This document shows, piece by piece, positions 13,515 through 22,756 of a stretch of DNA of 39,723 nucleotides. This DNA comes from CAYJXJ01 sp964374095 (GTDB taxonomy: Bacteria; Elusimicrobiota; Elusimicrobia; UBA1565; UBA9628), in the NCBI GenBank assembly GCA_964374095.1, contig CAYJXJ010000017.1, positions 1-39,723 of the forward strand. Reading direction: 5' to 3'. Below the pieces are notes generated by a model that was not told where the DNA came from, searched no databases, and saw only the letters and a list, made by a program, of their open reading frames with translations. Position numbers and translations under genes: made by a program. Position 1 is the stretch's first letter. Each line of letters begins with the position of its first letter.

Positions 13515-14304
13515 GGCCATCCAAAAGGACTCCGTTGCCCTCCTGGTCCCCTGCGGCGGGCCTGTGGACCCCCGCGTGTTTCAGTCCACGCTGAACCTGG
13601 TCGCCACGGCCATGCACCACGGCATCGTGGTTCGCCAGATCGGCGTCACCGACCGCACGCTGGTTCATACCGCCAGGAACAAGCTCTCTCAGGGCTTCCT
13701 CATGACGGATTGCGAGTGGGCCATGTGGGTCGATGCCGACATGATCCTCGAACCCAGGACGGTCCCGGTCCTTCTTCAGTGGGCCAAGAAGCTGGATGCT
13801 AAGATGCTCACCGGCATTTACTACCAGAGGCATGGCGACCATAAGCCCATCATCTGGAACAAGGTCGTCAAGTCCTCGGACGGCAAGATCGCCCACACCG
13901 ACGCCGATGAATACTGCCATTTCTTCGTCTATCCGGGCGCCGTCGGTGGGCAGCCCTACAAGGTGGACGTGGCCGGCTTTGGCTGCTCGCTGATCCACCG
14001 GAGCGTGTTCGACACCATGAAGTACCCGTATTTCAAGTTCGTGTTCTACGAGGGCGAGGACGGTAAGCCGCGGGAGGCGTCGGAGGATTTCTACTTCTAC
14101 GTCCAAGCCAAGAAGCTAGGCTTTGACCTGTGGGCTGTCCCGGAACTCAACTGCGGCCACATGGCCGACGCCAGGATCATCACCCATAAGGACATGAGCA
14201 TCAAGAGAAGCGAACTTACGGAGATGGACATGAGCGGACTTTTGGCCCCCGAGCCTGCCGCCATGGTAGCTGCCAACGGAGGAGAGAAATGTCTGCTCAA
14301 GTGA
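13504..14304 (+). CDS. GT-A-type glycosyltransferase
   Basis: ATG 13504 is preferred to an upstream start because it fits the short overlap with the previous gene. The 266-residue protein has the SVALLVPCGGPVDP opening strand, a TARNKLSQGFL helix and the DxD metal and sugar-nucleotide motif in MWVDADMIL near residues 76-84. SEDFYFYVQAKKLGFDLWAVP near the C-terminus matches the acceptor-side ED and H (NCGHMAD) region of GT-A enzymes. Proteins of this layout occur in many phages. Probable glycosylation of virion or host surface. Confidence 0.8.
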   Translation: MPLRAIQKDSVALLVPCGGPVDPRVFQSTLNLVATAMHHGIVVRQIGVTDRTLVHTARNKLSQGFLMTDCEWAMWVDADMILEPRTVPVLLQWAKKLDAKMLTGIYYQRHGDHKPIIWNKVVKSSDGKIAHTDADEYCHFFVYPGAVGGQPYKVDVAGFGCSLIHRSVFDTMKYPYFKFVFYEGEDGKPREASEDFYFYVQAKKLGFDLWAVPELNCGHMADARIITHKDMSIKRSELTEMDMSGLLAPEPAAMVAANGGEKCLLK

Positions 14305-14918
14305 CCGACGCGCCTGCCGCCACAGCAGAGAAGCTGGAAACGTGCTTCGTGACCATCGTGAACCCAGGACGCTCGGATAGCGTCATTAAGGTTTACCCGG
14401 CCCGGCACAAGACGGAAACGATCTGGCTGGACAACCAGCCGGGGAGGGAGCGGTACGAACTGTTCAAGAGGACCTTGAACAACTACTGCGACCGCAACAA
14501 GCCGGTCCCACACGCCGCACCCTGGCACTCCGACGCCGAGGACCATGCCAGGCCCGACCTCAAGGAGCAGGACATCCCCCTGGCGAACCTAGAGAACTGC
14601 GTCTGGGAACCGCTCCCGGAGGACAAGAAGCCGGAGCGCATCCCCGAGCAGACCAGGATGGACTCGATAGAGCAAAAGATCGGACTCCTCACGGGTACGG
14701 TCGAGTCAGTCCAAACTGCCCTGGTCAGCGTCACCCAGGCTCTACAGATACTCGCCCGGAACGCCGCCAAGCAGGAGGCGCCGCCTGCCGTCCAGGGAGC
14801 CGTCGCGCCAGCCGCCAATGACGCCACCTGCCAGGACTGCGGGGCCGTCTACAAGAACGCCGCATCGCTCGGCACGCACCGCTACAACAAGCATCGCCCG
14901 GGCAAGGAGGCAGCATGA
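14289..14918 (+). CDS. C2H2 zinc-finger protein with coiled middle, 209 aa
   Basis: ATG 14289 behind GGAGGAGA. The N-terminal ~100 residues form a mixed domain; a Thr/Val/Gln helical segment near 120-155 may coil; a Pro/Ala linker leads to a single C-terminal C2H2 finger: CQDC, 12 residues, H, 4 residues, H (near 182-202), followed by a basic tail. Single C2H2 fingers are rare in bacteria and sometimes seen in phage proteins, where they bind nucleic acid or protein. It overlaps the next gene by 4 bases. Confidence 0.72.
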   Translation: MSAQVTDAPAATAEKLETCFVTIVNPGRSDSVIKVYPARHKTETIWLDNQPGRERYELFKRTLNNYCDRNKPVPHAAPWHSDAEDHARPDLKEQDIPLANLENCVWEPLPEDKKPERIPEQTRMDSIEQKIGLLTGTVESVQTALVSVTQALQILARNAAKQEAPPAVQGAVAPAANDATCQDCGAVYKNAASLGTHRYNKHRPGKEAA

Positions 14919-15202
14919 GAGGAGGACCGATAAGGCTTACGGCGTCCGGAGCGCTGATCGCTTCCGGGAAGAGAGTTCGCATCTTTGACGCAGCGGTGAC
15001 GAGCGGGGCCATTGCCGGGCAGGTAAAACTCAGACATGGAGCGCTTGTGACAGACACCATCTTTCGGACTCTGGATGGGGAGCCGAACAAGACCATTGCC
15101 GATGGGAACTGGCCGTCCAACGGCGTCTATTTCAGCAATGGCTGTTACGTCGAGCTTGACGCCAACGCGACCGCCGTTGAGGTCAACTGCATGGTGGAAT
15201 AA
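14915..15202 (+). CDS. Decoration-like small protein, 95 aa
   Basis: The RLTASGALIASGKRVRIFDAA opening is of a type I associate with small phage head-decoration or tail-associated proteins. The remaining chain is beta-rich and Gly/Asn/Ala-rich, ending VEVNCMVE. It begins inside the previous stop (ATGA) and its stop is followed immediately by the adaptor gene, so it is translated as part of the head-tail joining block. Two cysteines; no signal peptide. Confidence 0.65.
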   Translation: MRGGPIRLTASGALIASGKRVRIFDAAVTSGAIAGQVKLRHGALVTDTIFRTLDGEPNKTIADGNWPSNGVYFSNGCYVELDANATAVEVNCMVE

Positions 15203-16138
15203 ATGGCGGGACTCACATTCGGAGCTACCGAGACGCAAGTAGCCAGCGTTCTGAGGATGGACCTGGCGAAAGCGACTGAGAAGTCTCTGGTTGGCCGTTG
15301 GATCAACGACGCCATCCAGGACATCCATGGCCGCTCGGATTGGTTCTGGGCGCAGGATCGAGCCTTCGTCAAGACCGTCGTTGACAAGACCGCCGGGACA
15401 GTCTCGATAAACGCCAATGGCGTAACTGCTGTCACTGGGGTCGGTACCGCGTTCGCGGCTACGGATGTCGGCAGCTTCATCCAGTTCTCATCTGCCGATA
15501 ACTGGTACAAGATCAACAGCTTCACGTCTGCCACGTCCATCGCCATCGAGTCGCCGGGCTACGCCGGCACGTCAAACCTGTCGGCGGGGAAATACACGCT
15601 TAGGAAGATGTTCTACACCATCGCCAATGCGGAGAAGATTCTGAGCATCAAAGAGGCCATCACCCCGCGCAAGATCGAGCCTATCCACTGGCGCAACTTC
15701 GACCAGTCATTGCCGTTTTCCGACACCACTGGCAAGGCTATGGTCTACGCTCCGTTTGGAATCAACTCTGTTGGAGACCTTCAATTCTCGCTCCATCCAT
15801 GGGCCGATGAGGTCTACAATTTGGAGATTCGCATAAAGAAGAGAGCCGCCGAGCTTTCCGCGCCAGGATCGGAGCCCGACATTCCCGCACCCTGGCGGCG
15901 AGTCATCGTGGACGGGGCGATCGCTTTCGGCTATGAGTACGTCGCCCTCGGGTCGGCCAAGGAGTTCGACCACCAGGCCATCGTTTTGAAACGCAACCTC
16001 TACGAGGGAGGTATCCAGCGCATGTTGGCGCAGGCTGTCCCAAGCCTGGATCATCAACCACGGCTCATGAATAGGGACGTGCCTAACATCCCAATGGGTC
16101 CTCATTTGCCGTGGACATTAACCATACCGCAAGATTAG
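15203..16138 (+). CDS. Head-tail adaptor / tail tubular A-like protein
   Basis: 311 residues, starting directly after the previous stop. The N-terminus (VASVLRMDLAKATEKSLVGRWINDAIQDIHGRSDWFW) is typical of gp11/gp4-type adaptors, which dock under the portal: a helix with a WINDAxxDI pattern. A central beta insertion and a C-terminal segment with the basic FGYEYVALGSAKEFDHQ helix follow. No cysteine. It overlaps the nozzle-like gene by 28 bases. Assignment rests on size, N-terminal pattern and order. Confidence 0.75.
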   Translation: MAGLTFGATETQVASVLRMDLAKATEKSLVGRWINDAIQDIHGRSDWFWAQDRAFVKTVVDKTAGTVSINANGVTAVTGVGTAFAATDVGSFIQFSSADNWYKINSFTSATSIAIESPGYAGTSNLSAGKYTLRKMFYTIANAEKILSIKEAITPRKIEPIHWRNFDQSLPFSDTTGKAMVYAPFGINSVGDLQFSLHPWADEVYNLEIRIKKRAAELSAPGSEPDIPAPWRRVIVDGAIAFGYEYVALGSAKEFDHQAIVLKRNLYEGGIQRMLAQAVPSLDHQPRLMNRDVPNIPMGPHLPWTLTIPQD

Positions 16139-18804
16139 CCGTCGCCCTTCTGCTGGCCCCGGTGTTTGCCTGGGCCGACACCGCTGGCTTTGGAGATTAC
16201 AGCGGCGGCCTCAACACCTACCAGGCCGGGTTCCTCCTCAACGACAACCAGAGTCCAGACCTTGGAAACGTCCTCATAGACAAGTCGGGAGGCGTGAGCA
16301 GTCGCCAGGGCCGCGTCAAGATCAACTCCACGGCCATCGGCGGCGGTAGTAGCGACGTAAACGCTGTCTTTGAGCTACAGCAGTCGGACGGCGACATTTA
16401 CTGCGTGGTATTTTCCTCGACGAGTGGTTTCTATTCGACGGACGCCTGCCAGACGTTTACTTCCTTCGTCTCCACGCTCACCCGCAACAACGACGTAAAC
16501 TGCGACTCCTACGGAGACAAGCTGTGGTGCGGTAACGACCAGTACAATTTTGAGTTTGACGGTACGCACGAGAAGGCCATCGCCGGGGCGCCTTCAGACC
16601 TGGACTTTATCCGCGTCTGGCGGAACAGGTGCTTCGGCGGTGGCAATGACGCAAACGCATCGCGCCTGTTCTGGTCGGCCCTGGGGAACTGCGCCTCATG
16701 GAACACGTCCGTAGACTTCGTTGACGTGGACGCTGAAAGCGGCGGCGTCATGACCGGACTCGGGCAACCGCTTGGTGACTTCCTGCCGATTTACAAGGGA
16801 GGCCGCCTCTACATTCTGGCCTTCGACAACGCGAACACCAACAACCGCAAGCTCATCAACGTGTCCCAGGACACCGGCGGACTGAACCATCGCGCCACGG
16901 CCAACTACGCCAACAAGCAGTATTTTGCCTCCAAGGGTCCAAACGCTGGTCAAGCCGGAATCTACGTCACCGATGGTATCAGGGTCGAGGAGGCATCCCG
17001 TCTGCTGAGGAACAGCCTTGACCTGTCCGCCAATTTCAGGTCAACCCGTGGCCGGCAGATCATCGACACCAAGGAGCACTGGGACGCAGGGACTTTTGAT
17101 CCCCTGGCAATGAGTTCGTCCCGAGACAAGGGCTTCATGCAGTCGTCTTACACGACCGTAACGGACACCCTGGGCGTGGATTTTGGTTCTGGTAGCCTGG
17201 TCAACATCACCACGGCGGTCGCAGGGCAGGCTACCTTGATAGCCCTCGGGTCTAACACGTTCATAAACGCGGGGGCGGAGACCGATGCTACCACGAACTG
17301 GGAATCAAACGGGTTTACGAGAGTTTTCGGTGACAACCCTTATGATGCATACGGGTGGTCCTACACTGCGGCGAATGGTTGCGGATTGAACTTTAGATTC
17401 CGTCTCGAAAGCGCCGACGGAGAAGTTCTCACTGATAATTACTTCACTATGAACGACGGCATGGAGAATACGGAGTTTATTATTGACACGTCAACTCTTA
17501 CTTCGTCACGTCTCAAGTTTATTGGATCATTTTTTGAGACAGCTATTTCCACGCCATTTCTAAGATCGGAACGCATTAAATTTTCAATGAGAGATTCCAA
17601 TGCGAGTGTTGGAACTTGTCACATACGATGGGACATAAGCGAAACCGGCCCCTACACCACTTCCGGGACCATCACCAGCCGTGTTTTCGACATGTCCATC
17701 TCAACGCCGACCTGGGGCTTGTTCGCGGCCACGATCTCGTCCAACGCGCAAAGCGGTCTCACGTTCCAGACTCAGGTAGCCACATCGGCAACCGGCGCTT
17801 TTGACACCGCCGTCACGGCTTCCTCGAACACGGAGATAGCCAGCGCCCAGAAGCGGTTTATCCGCTACGTCGGCAATTTCACCATAAACTCTGCGACCAA
17901 CACACCGGCCGCCATCTCCGACGTGACCATAACCGCGGCATCTACCGGCGTTTGGAAGTCCACGGCGCAGTTCCTTTCAAACAGCATGACGGGGTGGGGG
18001 GCCTTCAACTGCACGCAGACCACATCCGGGTCGGAGGCAAAGATCGACTACTGCCTTCAGATTTCGACCTACAGCGGCGGCCTTGCCAGCACCGCCTGCG
18101 TGACCGTCACGCCTGGTTCGGCTATATCCGCATCGACCGGGGCTTACGTCGTTCTGATTGCGACGTACACGATTGGGGTAGCCACGGAAACGTCCAAGAC
18201 CGACCTCTGCGTCATGAACTGGACCGAGGGGGCGGCGGCGAACTCACCCGTCTTGAGCGTGTTCGGCAACAGGCTACATGCCTGTTTTCAGTCCCAGACC
18301 GGCGTGGTAAATGACACCTGCTACCTGATGGACAGGGGCGGTTCCTGGGTCAAATGGAACAACATGCCGGTGCGTCACTTGGCGACGGTTCAGAACCAGT
18401 TCGTCATGGCAAGCTCAACGCTCTCATCCGGCGGCTTTCTCTACCAGCTATACAATTCCGACTCCGACGACGGGGCGGCGATAAACGCCTTCTGGGAATC
18501 CAAGGACTACACCATGGGTGGCATCCAGAACGTGAAGTCCGTAGACCGCCTGTTTCTGTCGCACCGCACCGATGGGACCAGCCTGACCATGACGCTCAAG
18601 GCTGACGGAGGATTGAGGCAGAGCGCCTTCACCATTGATCTCTCCACCGGATCGGCCCCGAACCTTGAGCAGACGACCATAGAACCGGCGATGTCCGGTA
18701 ACTTCTTTCGCCTCAGATTTGAGAACAACGCGGCGTCGGCGCCGTGGGAGATTTACAGCCACGGTCTTTTGTACCGTGACTTGGGATTGGGGCAGTCGCC
18801 CTAG
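16111..18804 (+). CDS. Nozzle-like tail protein with Sec signal peptide
   Basis: 897 residues from GTG 16111, the only reasonable start. The tail-nozzle identity comes from order (after the adaptor), size and a GGLNTYQAGFLLNDNQSPDL opening followed by NVLIDKSGGVSSRQG, the pattern of tail tubular B / stabilisation proteins. Before it stands a clean signal peptide: MDINHTAR, a hydrophobic LAVALLLAPVFA and AWA-DT cleavage. The mature chain holds 14 cysteines, many in close pairs (VNC/LWC, FNC/DYC), while the capsid and adaptor have none. If exported, the protein would fold with disulfides in the periplasm. The 28-base overlap with the adaptor implies coupled translation. Confidence 0.75.
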   Translation: MDINHTARLAVALLLAPVFAWADTAGFGDYSGGLNTYQAGFLLNDNQSPDLGNVLIDKSGGVSSRQGRVKINSTAIGGGSSDVNAVFELQQSDGDIYCVVFSSTSGFYSTDACQTFTSFVSTLTRNNDVNCDSYGDKLWCGNDQYNFEFDGTHEKAIAGAPSDLDFIRVWRNRCFGGGNDANASRLFWSALGNCASWNTSVDFVDVDAESGGVMTGLGQPLGDFLPIYKGGRLYILAFDNANTNNRKLINVSQDTGGLNHRATANYANKQYFASKGPNAGQAGIYVTDGIRVEEASRLLRNSLDLSANFRSTRGRQIIDTKEHWDAGTFDPLAMSSSRDKGFMQSSYTTVTDTLGVDFGSGSLVNITTAVAGQATLIALGSNTFINAGAETDATTNWESNGFTRVFGDNPYDAYGWSYTAANGCGLNFRFRLESADGEVLTDNYFTMNDGMENTEFIIDTSTLTSSRLKFIGSFFETAISTPFLRSERIKFSMRDSNASVGTCHIRWDISETGPYTTSGTITSRVFDMSISTPTWGLFAATISSNAQSGLTFQTQVATSATGAFDTAVTASSNTEIASAQKRFIRYVGNFTINSATNTPAAISDVTITAASTGVWKSTAQFLSNSMTGWGAFNCTQTTSGSEAKIDYCLQISTYSGGLASTACVTVTPGSAISASTGAYVVLIATYTIGVATETSKTDLCVMNWTEGAAANSPVLSVFGNRLHACFQSQTGVVNDTCYLMDRGGSWVKWNNMPVRHLATVQNQFVMASSTLSSGGFLYQLYNSDSDDGAAINAFWESKDYTMGGIQNVKSVDRLFLSHRTDGTSLTMTLKADGGLRQSAFTIDLSTGSAPNLEQTTIEPAMSGNFFRLRFENNAASAPWEIYSHGLLYRDLGLGQSP

Positions 18805-18812
18805 GGGGTAGC

Positions 18813-19391
18813 ATGGCACGCAAAACAGAGCTGGCTCCGGACGAGCTTGACCAGGCGTTTTTCGAGGGCCTTGACCAGATCATAGGCAGGCAGCAGACCC
18901 GCGGCCTAGAGCAGACGCTCGGCGGCCTAGAGGAGCGCGGCTTCCTGCGATCCGGCGAGACCTTCTCCCGCGTGGCTGAGGACGTGCTCGGGCCTGCGGA
19001 ACAGCGGCGCACCCAGGCGATCCTACCCCTCAAGCGCGAGGCGGCAATGCTAGGGCGCGAGGAGCGCCTTGGGGAGACTCAGTTCCAGAGGCAGAGGCAG
19101 ATGGCGGGTGAGGATTTCGACCGCCAGTTGAAGATCGTTGAGCGCAAGGCTGAACTCGACAGAGCCCTCTTGCAACTCCGGGCCGAACTCGAAGGCAATG
19201 AGCAGGGCTTTGGGTGGGGGGAGTTCGGAGGGGCGGTCCTAGGGACGCTGGCTGGATCGGTGGCCGGTGGCGTTGGTGGGTCACTAGGAGGCCAAGCCGG
19301 TAAGGCTATCGGCGGGTTGTTTGGTAAGAAGAAAAAAGGGGTTCGGGTCGGTGATGTGCAGAGCATACCAGGCATAGAGGACCTGTCTTAG
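18813..19391 (+). CDS. Internal virion (ejection-type) protein with glycine-zipper end
   Basis: ATG behind TAGGGGGTAGC. 192 residues: a long charged helical region rich in Glu, Gln and Arg (40-130), then a Gly/Ala-rich stretch (residues 140-165, LGTLAGSVAGGVGGSLGG) with GxxxG spacing typical of membrane-inserting zippers, and a KKKKG basic patch. This layout fits small ejection proteins that leave the head and line a channel through the cell envelope. It shares the MARKT start with the next gene. No homologue named. Confidence 0.7.
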   Translation: MARKTELAPDELDQAFFEGLDQIIGRQQTRGLEQTLGGLEERGFLRSGETFSRVAEDVLGPAEQRRTQAILPLKREAAMLGREERLGETQFQRQRQMAGEDFDRQLKIVERKAELDRALLQLRAELEGNEQGFGWGEFGGAVLGTLAGSVAGGVGGSLGGQAGKAIGGLFGKKKKGVRVGDVQSIPGIEDLS

Positions 19392-19399
19392 GAGGCAAC

Positions 19400-20035
19400 A
19401 TGGCACGAAAAACAAGACCCGGCTTCGGCCGCACCCTGACCAAGAGCTTCCTTGAGGCGGCGCAACCGGCCTCCGTGGCGGCGATCCGCGAGGTCCTGTC
19501 TCAGGACCCCGAGATGCGGCAGGCCCAGTTGGAGAACATCAGGTCTGCCATTACGGAAAGAGGCATAGAGAGCGGTCGGCAAACTCGGGAGTTGACGGGC
19601 AGGGAGACGGCCAGGACCAGGGAGGAGAAGCAGGCTGGCGAGCTATTCCCGCTTCAAAAGAGGACGGCGGCGGCTCAGGCCAAGATTGCAGAGGATACGG
19701 CGGCGGCGGGTAAGATCAACCCGTACATTAGTAAGGCCGCCCAGATTCTTGGTCAAAGTCCATTAGCCGCGACATGGACCGACGAGCAGAGGTCGTCGGC
19801 GATCTTGAACTTGGCAGACTCCTTGCAGAACCGGGCATCCGGTAAAAATGTCAAGACGCGGGAAGATTTCATAAAGGAGGCACAGGCCCAACAGGCAAGG
19901 GGCGGCGCCGGGACTGGGGCAGGGAAAGGTCGCGGCGAAAAAACAGTCCGGATGAGGGGAACCGACGGGAAAACATACGAGGTCTTAGAGCGCAACGTCC
20001 GAGAGGCAGAGAGGCGAGGAGGCAAGAGGCTTTAG
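19400..20035 (+). CDS. Internal virion (ejection-type) protein, 211 aa
   Basis: Starts MARKTRPGFG behind TAGGAGGC. Helical, alanine- and glutamine-rich, with long amphipathic stretches (PASVAAIREVLSQDPEMRQAQ and following) and a Gly/Arg-rich basic tail including GGAGTGAGKGRGEK. It lies between two other internal-type genes; sharing the MARKT opening may reflect common origin. Role in DNA ejection inferred from order and composition only. Confidence 0.65.
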   Translation: MARKTRPGFGRTLTKSFLEAAQPASVAAIREVLSQDPEMRQAQLENIRSAITERGIESGRQTRELTGRETARTREEKQAGELFPLQKRTAAAQAKIAEDTAAAGKINPYISKAAQILGQSPLAATWTDEQRSSAILNLADSLQNRASGKNVKTREDFIKEAQAQQARGGAGTGAGKGRGEKTVRMRGTDGKTYEVLERNVREAERRGGKRL

Positions 20036-22756
20036 GTGGCTGAAAAGACAAGCCTTGCCGATCTCGGTCCACGAACCAGCCTAGCCGACCTAGGGCCATC
20101 TGCCGGCGGGGGCCTGTCTGACCTTGGTCCGTCCGGGCTCCAAGACAGCCTAGCCGATCTTGGACCGGAGGCAGAGGAGAAGAAGCCAAGCCTGCTTGAT
20201 CGTATCTTAAACCTGCCCGGCATCCGTCCAATGCCAGTGGCGATGGAGGCCAAGCAGCGCGTAGAGCAAGCGGCCAGGGAGGCTTTCCTTCCTGCCGAGC
20301 AGGCAATATCAAAAGTCCTCCCCAGTCCGGCGCCGACAGGGAACGCCATCCTTGACACCTGGAACTCGTCAATACGTTTTGCCGTGAGGTCCATGATCCC
20401 GATCCCAGAGCCAGAGACCGCGGCGATGGCGGCCGGAGTTCTGACGCCCGTTTCAGAACTCGATTATGTGGGCTACATCCTACCAGGAATTTTTCCAGCC
20501 GTCAGAGCTATGCAGTCGGCAAGAATGGCATCGGTGGCGAGGGCCACGGGCAAGGCGGCCCCGGCGGCTGAGAGCGTCTTGGATGCCTCTGATAAACTGG
20601 AAAAGCTGCGTCTTGCGGCTGTCGCAAAAATGCCGAAACCAATCATTGAGATAATCCCATCCGGTAGACCGGCTAGGGAAGTTCTCGTGGAGACGCTTGC
20701 GGCCAGGCAGAGGGCGACAGCCATCCCGGTCATTGGAACCCAGACGACGGCAAGGGCTATCGGTCTGCCTATTCCTGACGCCATAAAGGCCGCAAAGGAG
20801 GGCAAGACCCTTGGCCTACGATCCGGCCAACAGGTGATGCGTTGGATGGCCGAGGAAGCTCTTGACGGACGCATCAGCCTGGATTCTTTCGGTGATGCCG
20901 TTGGTCTAGCTGTAAAGCGGGGCGTAAAACCTGCGGAGATAGTGGAGAATTTCTTAGCCGCAGGTAGCGCTCACGGCCGCGGCCTTTCAAATCTAAGTAG
21001 GATGGAAAGAGCCCTGTCTGATATCTTCAAGACGGAGCCAGAGGCTTTACTCCTCCTGAAGAATCTCCCCGAGGATTCGTCAAGCGTCTGGACGCGATTG
21101 GCAGACGGAATCAAGTACCTTGAATCAACGCGCCTCGGCCTCATGGTTTCTCAACCGGCGACGGCTATACGGAACCTGGTGTCCCAAGGCGGGACGTATT
21201 CCCTCGGAGCGATGGAGCACGTCATGTCGGCGGCTGAGGGGTTTCTGACCGGAAAGGTTTCCGCAATGCAAGCGGCGGATATCGCCATGGCTGATGTTCT
21301 GGCGGCGGTTGGGCGTATGTCGAAGTCAAATCGTGCCAGGGTTGAATCAATAATTGAGACATTCTCAAATCCAAAGAATGTCTCCGGTGAGACTTTCGCC
21401 GCCATGTCAAAGATGTTGAAGGCTCCGGCGACCGAGTTGGCCGTTGATAAATGGTTGGTTCGCAAGCTCAACACGATCAACAATTTCCAAGAGACGCAGT
21501 TCCGGAAGATGGCGTTTGACGCCCGCTTGCGACAGTTGGCGGCGTCTAACGGCATTGACATAATCAAGGACGCTTCCAAAATAACCGAGGAGATGGTGCG
21601 CAAGGCGGCCCTTCACGCCTTGCAGATGACCTACGCCGCAGACCCGACGAGCCGTATTGGACGGTGGATTCTGAAGGGTTACGACATCATCCCCTTCTCG
21701 CGGGCGATTGGTCCGGCCTTCCCCAAGTTCATGCTCAACAGTATGCGCGTCCTTTACGATTTCTCGCCTCTACCGCTAATGCCGGGAATGGGGACCTACG
21801 CGAAGATGGCGTCCAAGGACCCCGTGGTTGCGTTCAGGGCGATCAACCGGGCGGCCATCGGAACCGGGCTGATCGCCTCCGGGTTCGCCGCCGACCAAAT
21901 GGGCATGACTGGCGAGAGATGGTATCAGGCCAAGGGCGAGGATGGGAAGCTCTACGACGTGCGGCCATACGCCCCATTCGCGGCGCATTGGTTCATTGGG
22001 CGGTTGATTTCTAGGACGATGCAAATGGGTCCCGACGCCCTGCTCCAACTCTCCAAGGAAGATTGGACGCAGGTGATGATTTCCATGCGGCGAACCGATC
22101 TCACTGGAATACCTCTGTTGGATGCTCTCGAGCAGTCGGATATCCATGCCGGGTATGAACGGGTGCGGGATTCGGTATCACGTCTCGTCGGCAACTACGT
22201 CGGGACCTTCTTCACGCCCTTTCGAGCCTTTGGCGATGTGACGGCTCAGTTCTCAGAAGCCGAGAATGTCCCCAGAACCGGACGGGAGCGACCGTTGACC
22301 GGGCTGGCGATGCTGTCAATTCCGTTCTTGCGGCAGAGGCTCCCAGAGCGTCCGTCGGCATTTAGGGAAAAAGCCTTCCGACCGGAAAACCCGCTTATGC
22401 GCCAAATAACGCCGTGGCGATTCTTCACCCGCGAAACCGGCGTTGAGACAGAGGCCGCACGTCTTGGCATTAAGAGGCAGCAGATATACCCAAGGACTGG
22501 CAGCCCGACCTTCGACAACATCATCGTGTCGAAGATGGGTCCTATCGCCGCGAGGAGCTTGGCCGACATGATGTCGAGTCCCGGCTACCAGGACGCGAAC
22601 TTCCGACAGCAGAGGATATTTTTCGGAGACGCGATATCAGAAGTAAGGAAGGCAGGGAAGGCAATCGCATCTGGCGAGCGTCCCGACCTCCTGCTTGAGG
22701 AATTGCAGAAAAAACTAGACGGAAGGCTCAAGCGTCTGGGTCTTGAACTTGAATGA
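20036..22756 (+). CDS. Large internal virion protein, 906 aa
   Basis: GTG start abutting the previous stop. The N-terminal 45 residues hold four S-L-A/S-D-L-G-P repeats (near 6, 16, 27 and 38), a short linear motif seen in podovirus ejection proteins. The remainder is mainly helical with alanine-rich segments, a possible membrane-spanning stretch (AINRAAIGTGLIASGFAAD) near residue 605 and no visible cysteine. Size and position before the lysis block fit the largest ejection protein. No lytic transglycosylase motif was identified. Confidence 0.72.
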   Translation: MAEKTSLADLGPRTSLADLGPSAGGGLSDLGPSGLQDSLADLGPEAEEKKPSLLDRILNLPGIRPMPVAMEAKQRVEQAAREAFLPAEQAISKVLPSPAPTGNAILDTWNSSIRFAVRSMIPIPEPETAAMAAGVLTPVSELDYVGYILPGIFPAVRAMQSARMASVARATGKAAPAAESVLDASDKLEKLRLAAVAKMPKPIIEIIPSGRPAREVLVETLAARQRATAIPVIGTQTTARAIGLPIPDAIKAAKEGKTLGLRSGQQVMRWMAEEALDGRISLDSFGDAVGLAVKRGVKPAEIVENFLAAGSAHGRGLSNLSRMERALSDIFKTEPEALLLLKNLPEDSSSVWTRLADGIKYLESTRLGLMVSQPATAIRNLVSQGGTYSLGAMEHVMSAAEGFLTGKVSAMQAADIAMADVLAAVGRMSKSNRARVESIIETFSNPKNVSGETFAAMSKMLKAPATELAVDKWLVRKLNTINNFQETQFRKMAFDARLRQLAASNGIDIIKDASKITEEMVRKAALHALQMTYAADPTSRIGRWILKGYDIIPFSRAIGPAFPKFMLNSMRVLYDFSPLPLMPGMGTYAKMASKDPVVAFRAINRAAIGTGLIASGFAADQMGMTGERWYQAKGEDGKLYDVRPYAPFAAHWFIGRLISRTMQMGPDALLQLSKEDWTQVMISMRRTDLTGIPLLDALEQSDIHAGYERVRDSVSRLVGNYVGTFFTPFRAFGDVTAQFSEAENVPRTGRERPLTGLAMLSIPFLRQRLPERPSAFREKAFRPENPLMRQITPWRFFTRETGVETEAARLGIKRQQIYPRTGSPTFDNIIVSKMGPIAARSLADMMSSPGYQDANFRQQRIFFGDAISEVRKAGKAIASGERPDLLLEELQKKLDGRLKRLGLELE

